A DNA stretch of 43,093 nucleotides, from assembly GCA_902763085.1 (NCBI GenBank), contig CACWQW010000015.1:1-43093 (forward strand), read 5' to 3'. This document shows positions 34,944 to 43,093 of this stretch, piece by piece. The stretch comes from Dongibacter bovis (GTDB taxonomy: Bacteria; Bacillota; Negativicutes; Selenomonadales; Selenomonadaceae). Each line of letters starts with the position of its first letter. The first letter of the stretch is position 1. The notes beneath the pieces were generated by a model that saw only the letters and a list, made by a program, of their open reading frames with translations, was not told the origin of the DNA and did no database searches. Made by a program: the position numbers and the translations under genes.

Positions 34944-37138
34944 GACGACTGCACCGCCTCTCCCTCGCCCGTCTCGATCCCCGCGCGCGCGAGCCGCTGA
35001 CGCACGAGCGCGAGCGTCGCCCCCGTGACATCCGGAAGCAAGAGATAGAGACCGCCCGCGTGCTCGCCGACGAAATCCTCCGCACGGATCACGCGCGAGA
35101 GCACCGCGTCGAGCGTCGCCGCGTCCCGCGGCCCGCCCAGAATCGGCACGAGCGACGCGGGATAGTCCGCCGCGAGCTTCTCCCTGTGGCCGATGCTATC
35201 GAGTACCTTCTGAAACTCCGCCGCACGCAGGATGCGCGTCCCCGGCAGATATTTCCGCTCGGCCGCCTCCCGCTCCCACTCGTAGGCACGCCCCAGCGAA
35301 GCGGCGATGAGCCGCGCCGTGACCGCGAGCAAATTCTGCTGCGCGAAGCTCCACTGGTCGAAATCCATGCCGTAGAGCTCGATGACGGCGATCGTCCGGC
35401 CCCCATGAACCACAGGTGCCGCCAGATCCGGCACATCGTCCGCAAGCGTGCGGTTGACATAGATCTTCTTCTCCCGCATCAGCTCTTCAAGGAACGGATG
35501 CCGGTCAACGCGCAGCGAGCGCGGCTTCTGCGCCGTCTGCGCGCCGAGGCGTACCTTCTGACGGAGATAGCTGCCGTCCCTGGAGACGATATAGACGATG
35601 ACATTCTCCACATCGAGAACCTCTGACGTCACGAGCGCCGCCTGCGTAAAGACATCCTCCTCCTCCACGCTGTCGAGCCTGCGCACGATCCGGTACAGGC
35701 GACCGATGCTGTCGTCCGCGTTCACGATCTGACGGTAGAGCTTGTCCTTGACCGCGATGCTCTCGTCGAAGAGCCGCTTGAGGAACGCGTAGCGCTCCGC
35801 TGCACGGCGTTTCTGCCACTGCGCCGCCGCCCGCTCATGCGCCGAGCGGTCAGCGAAATAGCCCGTGAGCACGCCGATGAAAAAATAGGCGATCATCAGC
35901 AAAAGAACCGACGGCTCGTAGAAGAGCGCGATCGCCTCCGCGCCATGCCGCAGCTCGGAAAGGACGAGCAGGCACAGCGAGACGAACACCGCGGGCATGG
36001 CCTGCCGCTTGCCGTAGAGCAGTCCCATCGTGCCGATATAGAGCGCGCTCAGCGAGGAAAGCAGCCAGCGATCCCCCGCAGGAAACGCCGCGCTGAGCGC
36101 AGAGAGGAGCGCGGCGCCAGCCGCATTCTCCGCCCAGGGAACGAATCGCTGCCAGCGCGCCCGCAGATGCAGCCGCCGCACTGCCGCCGCCTGCTGCTGC
36201 ACCGCCGCCCGGCGTTCCTCGAGCACGGCGGCACAGACATCTGCGAGATGCTCGGGAAAATGCGCGTGCGGCGTCCAGCCGAGATCCTTCGCCGCGATTG
36301 CGGTGTCCGGCGCAGCCATCGCATAGGAAAGCGCCGCCCCCTCCCCCTTCTCCAAGACCGCAAGCACCTCTGCCAGCGCCGCGCGCTCCGACTGCGGCAG
36401 AGCCTCCCGCAGCGAAGCGGCGAACGCGGCAAACGTCACACCGCTCTCCTCAGAAAGGCATACGATATCCCCCGTAAAATCGCGCTCCACCAGGCGCAGC
36501 ACGCCAAACGCCGCATCCTGCACGGAGAGGAAATAGCGAGCGCCGCGCGTGCGCAGACGCGGGAGGCGCAGAGGATGCGCGGCGAGCGCCGCAAGGCACG
36601 TCCCCAGCACACCGTCCTCCGGTGCGAGATGACTGCCATAAAGCTCCGGCAGACGCAGGATCGTCAAAGGGATCCCTTCCGTATGCTTCCAGCCCAGCGC
36701 GAAAGCCTCGAGGCGCGCGAGCAGAGCCCCCGCATCCTCTCCCCGCGCAGCGCCTGCCGTCCGCACCTCCGCCCCAGCGGCATCGAGACCGCTGAGCAGG
36801 ATGACCTGGCCGACGCGCGCCGCCTGCGCGAGGGCGAGCACGCGCTCCAGGCGGGCGGCGGGCTCCGCCGTCCCCAAGAGAGCGCAGACGAGCACATCCA
36901 CATGGCGCACGGCCATGACATCCGCTGCCGCCGCGTCCATCACACCGCAGTCATACGAGTGTACGCCTGCCGCATCGCATCTCTGAAGCGAAGCGACCTC
37001 CCAGCGCTCCCTCTGGAACACCTGCGCCAAGGGCTCCGCCAAAACCGGCGGCACCGCCGCGAGCAGCAGTGTCTTTCTCAAATTCGTTCCCATAAATCCT
37101 ATCCAAACTTTCTTCTTACCCTCATCCATTCCCTGCAT
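34940..37138 (-). CDS. pelD: PelD-like c-di-GMP receptor with N-terminal degenerate SDR domain
   Basis: This protein of up to 732 residues has four parts. Residues ~20-310 form an epimerase/SDR-like domain (LRLPELYGSHL.., RYFLSVQDAAFGVLRLVE) without the GxxGxxG loop and without a clear YxxxK, so it is probably not catalytic. About four membrane helices follow (~340-430), then a GAF domain (~470-610) and a degenerate GGDEF domain (~625-722) in which the signature reads AGGLY. The inhibitory-site motif RAED (685-688) is kept in exactly the right position, as in Pseudomonas PelD, whose RxxD binds c-di-GMP and turns on Pel export. The start is uncertain: the ATG at 37136-37138 has no Shine-Dalgarno sequence, while the ATG at 37091-37093 follows GGATAGGA. 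It is first in the operon. Confidence 0.87.
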   Translation of the reverse strand: MQGMDEGKKKVWIGFMGTNLRKTLLLAAVPPVLAEPLAQVFQRERWEVASLQRCDAAGVHSYDCGVMDAAAADVMAVRHVDVLVCALLGTAEPAARLERVLALAQAARVGQVILLSGLDAAGAEVRTAGAARGEDAGALLARLEAFALGWKHTEGIPLTILRLPELYGSHLAPEDGVLGTCLAALAAHPLRLPRLRTRGARYFLSVQDAAFGVLRLVERDFTGDIVCLSEESGVTFAAFAASLREALPQSERAALAEVLAVLEKGEGAALSYAMAAPDTAIAAKDLGWTPHAHFPEHLADVCAAVLEERRAAVQQQAAAVRRLHLRARWQRFVPWAENAAGAALLSALSAAFPAGDRWLLSSLSALYIGTMGLLYGKRQAMPAVFVSLCLLVLSELRHGAEAIALFYEPSVLLLMIAYFFIGVLTGYFADRSAHERAAAQWQKRRAAERYAFLKRLFDESIAVKDKLYRQIVNADDSIGRLYRIVRRLDSVEEEDVFTQAALVTSEVLDVENVIVYIVSRDGSYLRQKVRLGAQTAQKPRSLRVDRHPFLEELMREKKIYVNRTLADDVPDLAAPVVHGGRTIAVIELYGMDFDQWSFAQQNLLAVTARLIAASLGRAYEWEREAAERKYLPGTRILRAAEFQKVLDSIGHREKLAADYPASLVPILGGPRDAATLDAVLSRVIRAEDFVGEHAGGLYLLLPDVTGATLALVRQRLARAGIETGEGEAVQSS

Positions 37139-37323
37139 GCCGCCGAGCGGTCCCCCGGTCAGGTTTCACCTGCCATGCTGCGGGAAAGCTTGCAGAGAAT
37201 GGCTCGAATATACCATTCTTCTCTTACAACGCCCTTCTATCTCCAGAAATCTCTCGGCGTCCCGTCTCCTACTCTCCTCCCATTCCCTCGCGGCAACAGG
37301 ACGAGTTCCCCATAGGCGCCTCT
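37139..37323 (-). promoter_or_regulatory. Leader region and candidate promoter of the Pel-like operon
   Basis: The minus strand contains the extended -10 TGG-TATATT at 37207-37215, without a good -35 box, so an activator may be needed. The leader beyond it has a small CAGGT-GAA-ACCTG hairpin overlapping about 37159-37171. I looked for a c-di-GMP (GEMM) riboswitch and did not find its conserved core. Confidence 0.4.
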
Positions 37324-38016
37324 TTACGATTTCTCATGCCAGAGGCGCACCATCTCGGCTGCTGCCGCCGCGGGATCCTCTGCGCCCGCGACGGCGCTCA
37401 CGACGAAAAAGCCATCGACGCCCGTCTGCCGCAGTGCCGCGAGGTCGCGCGCCTTGACGCCGCCGCCGACGACGACGGGCAGCGGACTCCTCTCGTGAAG
37501 CAGCCGCAGCTCCTCACAGCCGTGCGTATAGACGCGCCCGTCGGCGGCGTGGCCCGCGTCCGGCTTCGTCGCCGTGAGGTGCAGCGGCCCCGCGCCGAAA
37601 TAATCGATATCCGCAGTATCGGCATGCGCGACATAGTCGACGAGCGTCGCCGTCGGCGCTGAGAGACCGACGATGGCATCCTCGCCGAGATATCTCCGGC
37701 AGATGTCCGGCGGGATGTCCGTCTGCCCGACATGGATGCCATCGACCTTGATGCCGCGCGCGCGCGCTGCAAGCACGACATCGAGACGGTCGTCGACGAG
37801 CAGCGGCACAGCGTCCGCCCTTCCGAGCTGCGCGAGCACCGCCGCCGTCTCGCGGCAAAGCGCCATCATCTCCCGCGCCGACGCCGTCTTCGAGCGCAGC
37901 TGCACGCAGGTGAAGCCCGCGGTGACAGCCTGACCGACAACCTCCGGCACAGGGCGCCCGAGCGTATTCTCAGGCCCGATGACAAGGTACGCTGACACAT
38001 CCGGTTTTCTTCTCAT
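37324..38016 (-). CDS. thiE: Thiamine-phosphate synthase
   Basis: This 230-residue cytoplasmic TIM-barrel enzyme joins HMP-diphosphate and thiazole phosphate to thiamine phosphate. It shows VQLRSKTASAREM, LLVDDRLDVVLAARARGIKVDGIHVGQTDIP (metal Asp pair and substrate region), VGLSAPT, YFGAGPLHLTATKPDA and VVGGGVKA with the phosphate loop. The start is the ATG at 38014-38016, 10 nt after AAAGGAG. It stands alone among thiamine genes, and no TPP riboswitch is visible upstream. Confidence 0.92.
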   Translation of the reverse strand: MRRKPDVSAYLVIGPENTLGRPVPEVVGQAVTAGFTCVQLRSKTASAREMMALCRETAAVLAQLGRADAVPLLVDDRLDVVLAARARGIKVDGIHVGQTDIPPDICRRYLGEDAIVGLSAPTATLVDYVAHADTADIDYFGAGPLHLTATKPDAGHAADGRVYTHGCEELRLLHERSPLPVVVGGGVKARDLAALRQTGVDGFFVVSAVAGAEDPAAAAAEMVRLWHEKS

Positions 38017-38195
38017 GCTTCCGTCTCCTTTGCTTCGCAATGCTTCCTCGCTACCTACTTCTCCGCAGATGCGGAATTTCCTCCCGGGAGCCGCGTCCCA
38101 GGAGCCTTCAGGCCGCCCGTCGCGGGTGATTTTTATCGTCAAACATGATATACTACATCTTATATAGTCTGCCTGTTGTTCTCTTTTCGCAAAGG

Positions 38196-39539
38196 ATGTG
38201 TCATATCTTGGGTAGTACCGAAGCCGGCCTTCTGCTGGTGCTCATCGTCATCTTGCTCGCGCTCAACAGCTTTTTCTCCCTCGTCGAGACAGCGCTCATG
38301 GAGAGCCACCGGAGCCGCCTCGAGCGGCTCGCCGACGAAGGGAGCGAGGATGCCGCGGCTGCGCTCGCAATCCTCGAGGAGCCGGAGGATGCGCTCTGCG
38401 TCGCGCAGATCGGCATCACGCTCATGGGCATCCTGCTGGGCGCTGTAAGCGGCGCGCTGCTCGCCCCGCTCACGGCGAAGCTGCTCGCCCCTTTCCTCCC
38501 GCACGCAGGCGGCATCTCCCTCCTGCTCTCCATCGTGCTCATGACCTACATCATGCTGCTCTTCGGCGAGTTTCTGCCGAAAAAGACCGCCCTGCAAAAG
38601 CCGGAGGAAGTCCTGCTGAACCACCACCGCGCACTCCATCGGCTCACGCGCCTCTCACGTCCGCTCATCACGCTCCTCTCTCGCTCGGCGAATCTCATCC
38701 TGCTCGTGCTCGGCCTCAATCCGAAATTTGAGGATACCGTGACCGAGGACGAAGTCAAAGACCTCATCGAACAGGGGACGGAGGACGGTACCTTCGGGAA
38801 ATCAGAACAGGCGATGGTCGACCGCGTCTTCCACCTCAGCGACCAGACGGCCTACACCCTCATGACGCCGCGCACGCAGATGCTCTGGCTCGACCTCGAG
38901 GACAGCCTGCGCCACAACCTGCGCGTCATCCGCACGCACGCACAGTCGATCTTCCCCGTCGGCCGCGAGAACCTCGACGACTTCTGTGGCATCCTCTACG
39001 CCAAGGACCTCCTGAACGCTGCGCTCACGCACAAGACCCTCGAGCTCTCGCAATTCCTGCGCAAGCCGATGTTCGTGCCGCGCTCGATGGAGCTCTTCCG
39101 CCTGCTCGAGAAATTTCGCGAGACGGGCATCCACGAGGCGATGGTCCTCGACGAGTACGGCGGTGTCATCGGCATGATCACGCTCGACGACATCATGAGC
39201 GAGGTGCTCGGCGAACGTCTGCACAGCGCGCCGAGCGAGCCGCTCTCCATCACGCCGCGCGACGACCACTCCTGGTACGTCGACGGCCTCTACTCCATCG
39301 ACGACTTCAAAGAACGCTTCGACATCGACGAACTCCCCGACGAGGACCACGACCACTACCAAACGATGGGCGGCTTCCTCACCTCGTATTTCGGCTACAT
39401 CCCGAAAGTCGCAGAAAAAGCGGAGTGGAACGGCTTCACCTTCGAGGTCGTCGACATGGACCGCGCCCGCATCGACAAGATCCTCGTCACCAAGAACGAA
39501 AAGGACGAGGCCGCTGCGACGGAGAAAAATAAGAAATAA
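38196..39539 (+). CDS. CNNM/CBS/CorC-type membrane protein (hemolysin-like family)
   Basis: This protein of about 447 residues has an N-terminal CNNM/DUF21 domain with three to four membrane helices (GLLLVLIVILLALNSFFSLVETALMESHRSRL.. to FGEFLPKKTALQKPE), a pair of CBS domains (LMTPRTQMLWLDLEDSL.., VLDEYGGVIGMITLDDIMSEVLGE) and a C-terminal CorC/HlyC domain ending ..VDMDRARIDKILV. Family members (CorB/CorC, YhdP, YqhB) export Mg2+ or related cations. The start is uncertain: ATG 38196 abuts AAAGG, and a TTG at 38208 would have better spacing; a start at 38145 gives 17 more residues. Confidence 0.88.
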   Translation: MCHILGSTEAGLLLVLIVILLALNSFFSLVETALMESHRSRLERLADEGSEDAAAALAILEEPEDALCVAQIGITLMGILLGAVSGALLAPLTAKLLAPFLPHAGGISLLLSIVLMTYIMLLFGEFLPKKTALQKPEEVLLNHHRALHRLTRLSRPLITLLSRSANLILLVLGLNPKFEDTVTEDEVKDLIEQGTEDGTFGKSEQAMVDRVFHLSDQTAYTLMTPRTQMLWLDLEDSLRHNLRVIRTHAQSIFPVGRENLDDFCGILYAKDLLNAALTHKTLELSQFLRKPMFVPRSMELFRLLEKFRETGIHEAMVLDEYGGVIGMITLDDIMSEVLGERLHSAPSEPLSITPRDDHSWYVDGLYSIDDFKERFDIDELPDEDHDHYQTMGGFLTSYFGYIPKVAEKAEWNGFTFEVVDMDRARIDKILVTKNEKDEAAATEKNKK

Positions 39540-39556
39540 AAAGAAAGGATCTATCT

Positions 39557-40417
39557 ATGACAGAAGAAACGATGCTCCCCGCACAGGAAAACACGGGCGA
39601 GCAGTCAGGAGATGCCACGCCCGATGCACCGGACTGCCGCGAGATGCACGGCATTCGCCCCGTGGACAAAGACGCGGATACGCGTCGCACCGTCTTCCTC
39701 GAGGGCTTCCACGACGGCATCCCCATCGCACTCGGCTATTTCGTCGTCTCGTTCACGCTCGGCATCGCCGCGAAGACGGCGGGGCTCACGCCGCTCCAGG
39801 GCTTCCTCGCGAGCTTCTTCAACAACGCCTCTGCCGGCGAGTACGCGGCGTTCACGCTCATCGCCGCCAAGGCGTCCTATCTCGAGCTCGCCGTCATGAC
39901 GCTCGTTGCCAACGCGCGCTACCTGCTCATGAGCTGCGTCGTGAGCCAGAAATTCGCCCCTGGCACGCCCCTCTACCACCGTCTCTTCGTCGGCTTCGAC
40001 ATCACGGATGAGATTTTCGGCATCACCATCGCGCGCCCCGGACGCATCGCGCCGTTCTACAACTACGGCGCGATGTCCCTCGCGCTCCCTGGCTGGGCGG
40101 GCGGCACGGCCCTCGGCGTCCTCGCGGGGAACCTTCTCTCGCTGCGCCTCGTGAGCGCCCTCTCCGTCGCGCTCTTCGGCATGTTCCTCTGGGTCATCAT
40201 CCCCGCGGCACGACGCGACCGCGTCATCGCCGGCCTCGTTGCCGCGAGCTTCCTGCTGAGCTTCGCCGCCAGCTCCCTGCCGCTGCTCTCAGAGCTCTCC
40301 GCCGGCACGCGCACGATCCTCCTGACCGTCGCCATCGCCGCCTGCGGCGCCTACTTCTTCCCCATCCATGAGGAAGCGGACGCCGATGCCACGCCAAACG
40401 AGGAGGACAGATCATGA
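39557..40417 (+). CDS. azlC: AzlC-family branched-chain amino acid exporter subunit
   Basis: This 286-residue inner-membrane protein has an acidic cytoplasmic extension of about 45 residues and then the AzlC pattern (GFHDGIPIALGYFVVSFTLGIAAKTAGLTPLQGFLASFFNNASAGEYA, NARYLLMSCVVSQKF, DITDEIFGI). Together with AzlD it forms an exporter for branched-chain amino acids and their analogues. AAAGGA lies 7-8 nt before the ATG. The stop overlaps the azlD start as ATGA. Confidence 0.9.
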   Translation: MTEETMLPAQENTGEQSGDATPDAPDCREMHGIRPVDKDADTRRTVFLEGFHDGIPIALGYFVVSFTLGIAAKTAGLTPLQGFLASFFNNASAGEYAAFTLIAAKASYLELAVMTLVANARYLLMSCVVSQKFAPGTPLYHRLFVGFDITDEIFGITIARPGRIAPFYNYGAMSLALPGWAGGTALGVLAGNLLSLRLVSALSVALFGMFLWVIIPAARRDRVIAGLVAASFLLSFAASSLPLLSELSAGTRTILLTVAIAACGAYFFPIHEEADADATPNEEDRS

Positions 40418-40722
40418 CCGACTCCATCTACATCTACCTTCTCGTCATGAGCGCCGTGACCATCGCCATCCGCCTCGTCCCGCTCACGCTCATCCGCGGG
40501 GAGATCAAGAGCAACTTCCTGCGCTCGTTCCTCTACTACGTCCCCTACGTGACGCTCGCCGTCATGACCTTCCCCGCCATCCTCTCCGCCACGCAGACCC
40601 CCATCTCCGGCGTCCTCGCCCTCCTCGCCGGCATCGCCCTCGCCTGGTACGGCGCCAGCCTCTTCAAAGTCTCCGCCGCCTGCTGCCTCATCGTCTTCGG
40701 CGTGGAGCTCCTGCTATGCTGA
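40414..40722 (+). CDS. azlD: AzlD-family branched-chain amino acid exporter subunit
   Basis: This 102-residue membrane protein with three to four helices starts MTDSIYIYLLVMSAVTIAIRLVPLTLI and has YYVPYVTLAVMTFPAIL, the AzlD consensus with the conserved Arg-Pro pair in the first helix and Tyr/Pro region. It is translationally coupled to azlC and ends before a strong terminator. Confidence 0.9.
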   Translation: MTDSIYIYLLVMSAVTIAIRLVPLTLIRGEIKSNFLRSFLYYVPYVTLAVMTFPAILSATQTPISGVLALLAGIALAWYGASLFKVSAACCLIVFGVELLLC

Positions 40723-40763
40723 GAGAGCCGAAGGCAAGGATACGATCGTAACAGGAACATAAA

Positions 40764-40803
40764 AAAGCGGCCCACCCCTTGACCTCAAGGGGTGGGCCGC
40801 TTT
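40764..40803. terminator. Strong bidirectional terminator between azlD and rplQ
   Basis: A perfect 19-bp inverted repeat (AAAGCGGCCCACCCCTTGA and its complement) with only two bases between the arms, flanked by A and T tracts, lies between convergent operons. Confidence 0.85.
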
Positions 40804-40810
40804 CTGCCTA

Positions 40811-41149
40811 TTAAACGAGCTCGATGATCACCATCGGAGCTGCGTCACCGCGGCGCGTGCCGAGCTTCAGGATGCGCGTGTAGCCACCCTGGCGGTCGGT
40901 GTATTTGCCTGCGATTTCGTCGAAGAGCTTTCTTACGACATCTTCATCAGCAAGGGATGCAATCGCCTGACGACGGGCGCTGAGGTCGCCGCGCTTCGCG
41001 AGCGTGATCAGCTGGTCAGCGAATTTACGGAGCTCTTTTGCCTTCGTCTCCGTCGTTTCAATGCGTCCATATCTGAAGAAGGAAGTGAGAATGCTGCTGA
41101 AAAGCGCTTTGCGCGCGCTGGAGTTACGTCCAAGTTTTCTGTAGCTCAT
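40811..41149 (-). CDS. rplQ: 50S ribosomal protein L17
   Basis: This 112-residue ribosomal protein has the L17 signature at its start ([17 protein letters not shown]), [30 protein letters not shown] and a C-terminal [25 protein letters not shown]. Full family length. It is last in the alpha operon, 51 nt after rpoA, and is followed by a terminator. Confidence 0.97.
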   Translation of the reverse strand: MSYRKLGRNSSARKALFSSILTSFFRYGRIETTETKAKELRKFADQLITLAKRGDLSARRQAIASLADEDVVRKLFDEIAGKYTDRQGGYTRILKLGTRRGDAAPMVIIELV

Positions 41150-41200
41150 TTGTTTCCCTCTCTTTATTTTTGTCTGCGGGGAGTCCCGCGATGTTTTGGC

Positions 41201-42688
41201 TTACTCGTTGCTTTCCATCAGAGACAAGCCGAGATCTTCGAGTTTCTTCTTGACCTCTTCCAGTGACTTGCGCCCGAGGTTGCGCACCTTCATCATATCA
41301 TCCTCAGTCTTGGCCGTGAGGTCAGCGACGGTGTTGATATTGGCACGCTTGAGGCAGTTGAAGGAACGGACGGAGAGGTCGAGATCCTCGATGGTCATAT
41401 CGAGCACCTTCGAGGACGTATCCTCGACTTCCTCCGGGAACGTCGTCTCTTCTTCTTCCTCTTCCTCCGGGATGCCATCCATGTTCTGGAAGAGTTTCAG
41501 GTGCATGACAAGAATGCCTGCTGCTTTCGAGACAGCCTCTTCCGGACGCATAGAACCATCGGTCCATACCTCGAGGATGAGCTTGTCATAGTCCGTGACG
41601 TTGCCGACACGCGTGTCCTGAACCGTGTAGTTCACGCGCTGGACCGGGGAGAAGATGGAGTCGATGGGGATGATACCGATCGTATCATCCGGCTTCTTGT
41701 TCTTGTCCGCCGGCACATAGCCACGCCCGCGCTCTACGGTCATCTCGATCTTGAGCTTGCCGTCTTCGTTGAGCGTAGCGATGTGGAGATCGGGGTTCAG
41801 GACCTCGATGTCGGCATCGCAGATGATGTCGGCAGCCGTGACTTCCTTTTCACCCTCGGCATCGATGCGGATCACTTTCGGCTCGTTGCCATCCATCTTG
41901 AGGCAGAGCTGCTTGAGATTCAGCACGATGTTCGTCACGTCGTCGCGCACTCCCGGAATCGTGGAGAACTCATGGAGCACGCCATCGATGCGGATGGAAG
42001 TGACAGCGGCGCCTTCCAGCGAGGAAAGCAGCATACGGCGGAGGCTGTTGCCAAAGGTCGTGCCATAGCCACGCTCCAAAGGCTCACAGATGAACTTGCC
42101 GTAGCGGTTGTCATCGATAGCCTGCTCGTTGACAGGAACATCGATCTCGTCACGGTTCGGGAAACGCGTCACCGTACCCGTGAGCTTGTCCTGATCTGCA
42201 TCGAGCCATGCCGGTGCGGAAAGCGAGTTATTCGTTTCCTTGAGTGCCTTGAAGAACGCATTGCTCTGGCTCTTCTCGGCAACGGCGACGACGTCGCCGG
42301 CGGAAACGAGCGCGGACGGGATGTCGACGCGCTTGCCGTTGACCGTGATGTGGCCGTGGCGAACGATCTGGCGCGCCTGCTTGCGCGTGTTCGCGAGGCC
42401 GAGACGGAAGACGACGTTATCGAGACGACGCTCGAGGAGGCCGAGCAGGTTTTCACCCGTGACGCCCTGCATCTGCTTCGCCTTGTCATAGTAGCCACGG
42501 AACTGCTTCTCAAGCACACCGTAGATAAATTTCGCTTTCTGCTTTTCCTTGAGCTGCAGACCATACTCAGAAACCTTGCGGTTCGTACGGCGCGGCTGAC
42601 GCTTCGATTCCTTGGAGCGACCGATGACCGCCGGCTCGATGCCGAGGGCACGGCAACGCTTCAGGGCTGGTACTCTATCAATTGCCAT
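41201..42688 (-). CDS. rpsD-rpoA: 30S ribosomal protein S4 fused in frame to RNA polymerase subunit alpha
   Basis: One 495-codon frame holds two normally separate proteins. Residues 1-191 are S4 of the Cys-free type ([21 protein letters not shown].., the S4 RNA-binding domain [35 protein letters not shown]) up to VNEQAI; only the last few residues (typically VEFYSR) are absent. Residues 192-495 are alpha from [35 protein letters not shown] through the C-terminal domain with [19 protein letters not shown] and [15 protein letters not shown]; only the first ~15 residues of alpha are absent. The junction is at about 42113-42118, so the S4 stop, the intergenic region and the rpoA start are gone. 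Either a real deletion fusion or an assembly loss; given similar gaps elsewhere I lean to the latter. AGGAGG is 13 nt before the ATG. Confidence 0.9.
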   Translation of the reverse strand: MAIDRVPALKRCRALGIEPAVIGRSKESKRQPRRTNRKVSEYGLQLKEKQKAKFIYGVLEKQFRGYYDKAKQMQGVTGENLLGLLERRLDNVVFRLGLANTRKQARQIVRHGHITVNGKRVDIPSALVSAGDVVAVAEKSQSNAFFKALKETNNSLSAPAWLDADQDKLTGTVTRFPNRDEIDVPVNEQAIDDNRYGKFICEPLERGYGTTFGNSLRRMLLSSLEGAAVTSIRIDGVLHEFSTIPGVRDDVTNIVLNLKQLCLKMDGNEPKVIRIDAEGEKEVTAADIICDADIEVLNPDLHIATLNEDGKLKIEMTVERGRGYVPADKNKKPDDTIGIIPIDSIFSPVQRVNYTVQDTRVGNVTDYDKLILEVWTDGSMRPEEAVSKAAGILVMHLKLFQNMDGIPEEEEEEETTFPEEVEDTSSKVLDMTIEDLDLSVRSFNCLKRANINTVADLTAKTEDDMMKVRNLGRKSLEEVKKKLEDLGLSLMESNE

Positions 42689-42708
42689 ATTACTCTTCGC
42701 ACCTCCTA

Positions 42709-43093
42709 TTAGACTCTTCTGCGCTTCGGCGGACGGCAGCCGTTATGCGGGATCGGCGTCACGTCTTTGATCATGTTGACCTCGAGGCCCGTTGCCTGGA
42801 GCGAACGGATCGCTGCCTCACGGCCGGCACCAGGGCCTTTGACGTAGACTTCGACCTGCTTGAGGCCATGCTCCATCGCAGCTTTGGCAGCCGTTTCCGC
42901 TGCCATCTGCGCCGCAAACGGCGTGCTCTTGCGAGAACCGCGGAAGCCAAGGCCGCCAGCGCTTGCCCAGGAAAGTGCGTTGCCGCTCTTGTCGGTGAGC
43001 GTCACAATCGTATTATTAAACGTAGAGCTGATATGCGCTACGCCATATTCCACATTCTTGCGAACTTTTTTCTTCGTGCGGACTGCTTTCTTA
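42709..43093 (-). CDS. rpsK: 30S ribosomal protein S11 (partial, first residues outside window)
   Basis: The frame is open to the window edge and reads ..[34 protein letters not shown].. to ..[14 protein letters not shown], nearly the whole S11; only the initiating Met and one or two residues are missing. S11 lies on the platform of the 30S subunit and binds 16S rRNA. It is followed 20 nt later by rpsD, the usual rpsK-rpsD-rpoA-rplQ order. Confidence 0.97.
   Translation of the reverse strand, partial: KKAVRTKKKVRKNVEYGVAHISSTFNNTIVTLTDKSGNALSWASAGGLGFRGSRKSTPFAAQMAAETAAKAAMEHGLKQVEVYVKGPGAGREAAIRSLQATGLEVNMIKDVTPIPHNGCRPPKRRRV

Noticed and set aside
34940..37138. Active UDP-sugar epimerase (PelX/GalE) fused to PelD
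   Set aside because: The Gly-rich dinucleotide loop is replaced by AAVPPVLAEP and no convincing YxxxK is seen, so activity is not supported.
37139..37200. Possible TPP-type or c-di-GMP riboswitch in the pelD leader (minus strand has GAAACCTGACC followed later by AGGGA)
   Set aside because: The partial resemblance to the TPP core lacks the CTGAGA half and the pairing order, pelD is not a thiamine gene, and the conserved GEMM core is absent.
38017..38195. Expected TPP riboswitch or clear divergent promoters between thiE and the CNNM gene
   Set aside because: I found no TPP core and only isolated -10-like TATACT and TATAGT strings without matching -35 boxes.
1..43093. CRISPR arrays, tRNA or rRNA genes, insertion sequences, prophage or toxin-antitoxin genes
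   Set aside because: None was found on reading both strands; the only repeats are the hairpins and the 27-bp pair listed.

Overview
The window looks like a chromosomal segment of a high-GC diderm Firmicute (Negativicutes, probably Selenomonadaceae; this is inferred). The reasons are low-GC-phylum style operons and ribosome binding sites (AGGAGG) combined with outer-membrane proteins: a coiled-coil porin ending in Phe, a second large beta-barrel, and a phosphoethanolamine transferase. S4 is of the cysteine-free type. I see no rRNA, tRNA, CRISPR array, insertion sequence or phage gene.

Layout. 1-2893 (minus): a lactose/cellobiose-type PTS operon, EIIC - outer-membrane porin - EIIB, with an RpiR regulator (3132-3953) upstream. 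3958-6115 (minus): class III ribonucleotide reductase nrdD with an NrdR-box promoter. 6319-12881 (plus): a phosphoethanolamine transferase and a giant PAS/GGDEF/EAL protein, closed by a 23-bp bidirectional terminator. 12985-14606 (minus): Mrp-type Fe-S carrier and an EamA exporter. 14887-20991 (minus): a five-gene catabolic operon (phosphate-binding TIM barrel, APC permease, FGGY kinase, AraM-like dehydrogenase, AraL-like HAD phosphatase). 21397-23164 (minus): dicarboxylate/amino-acid symporter and a tandem DUF2292 protein. 23377-25730 (plus): a two-gene transsulfuration operon (metI/patB type). 25904-37138 (minus): a seven-gene Pel-like exopolysaccharide operon. 37324-40722: thiE, a CNNM/CBS protein and azlCD. 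40811-43093 (minus): the alpha operon rpsK-rpsD-rpoA-rplQ.

The most interesting system is the Pel-like operon. It has the order of the pelDE-ADA-FG clusters known from monoderm Firmicutes (PelD, PelE, a DUF2194 deacetylase-like protein, PelF, PelG, all translationally coupled). It then adds two genes a monoderm would not need: a large outer-membrane beta-barrel with a ~280-residue periplasmic coiled coil, coupled to pelG by ATGA, and a GH114 lipoprotein resembling the hydrolase half of PelA. This suggests a diderm version of Pel secretion without PelB and PelC. PelD keeps the RxxD c-di-GMP site, and a c-di-GMP turnover protein lies in the same window.

Sequence quality must be kept in mind. 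Several conserved genes lack internal pieces or change frame: EIIC, nrdD (N-terminal ATP cone and C-terminal glycyl-radical loop), mrp, eamA and the GGDEF/EAL gene. rpsD and rpoA are fused in frame with the junction region missing. Seven or so such events in 43 kb, including in essential genes, point to assembly or sequencing collapse more than to biology, so the S4-alpha fusion should be confirmed from reads before it is believed.
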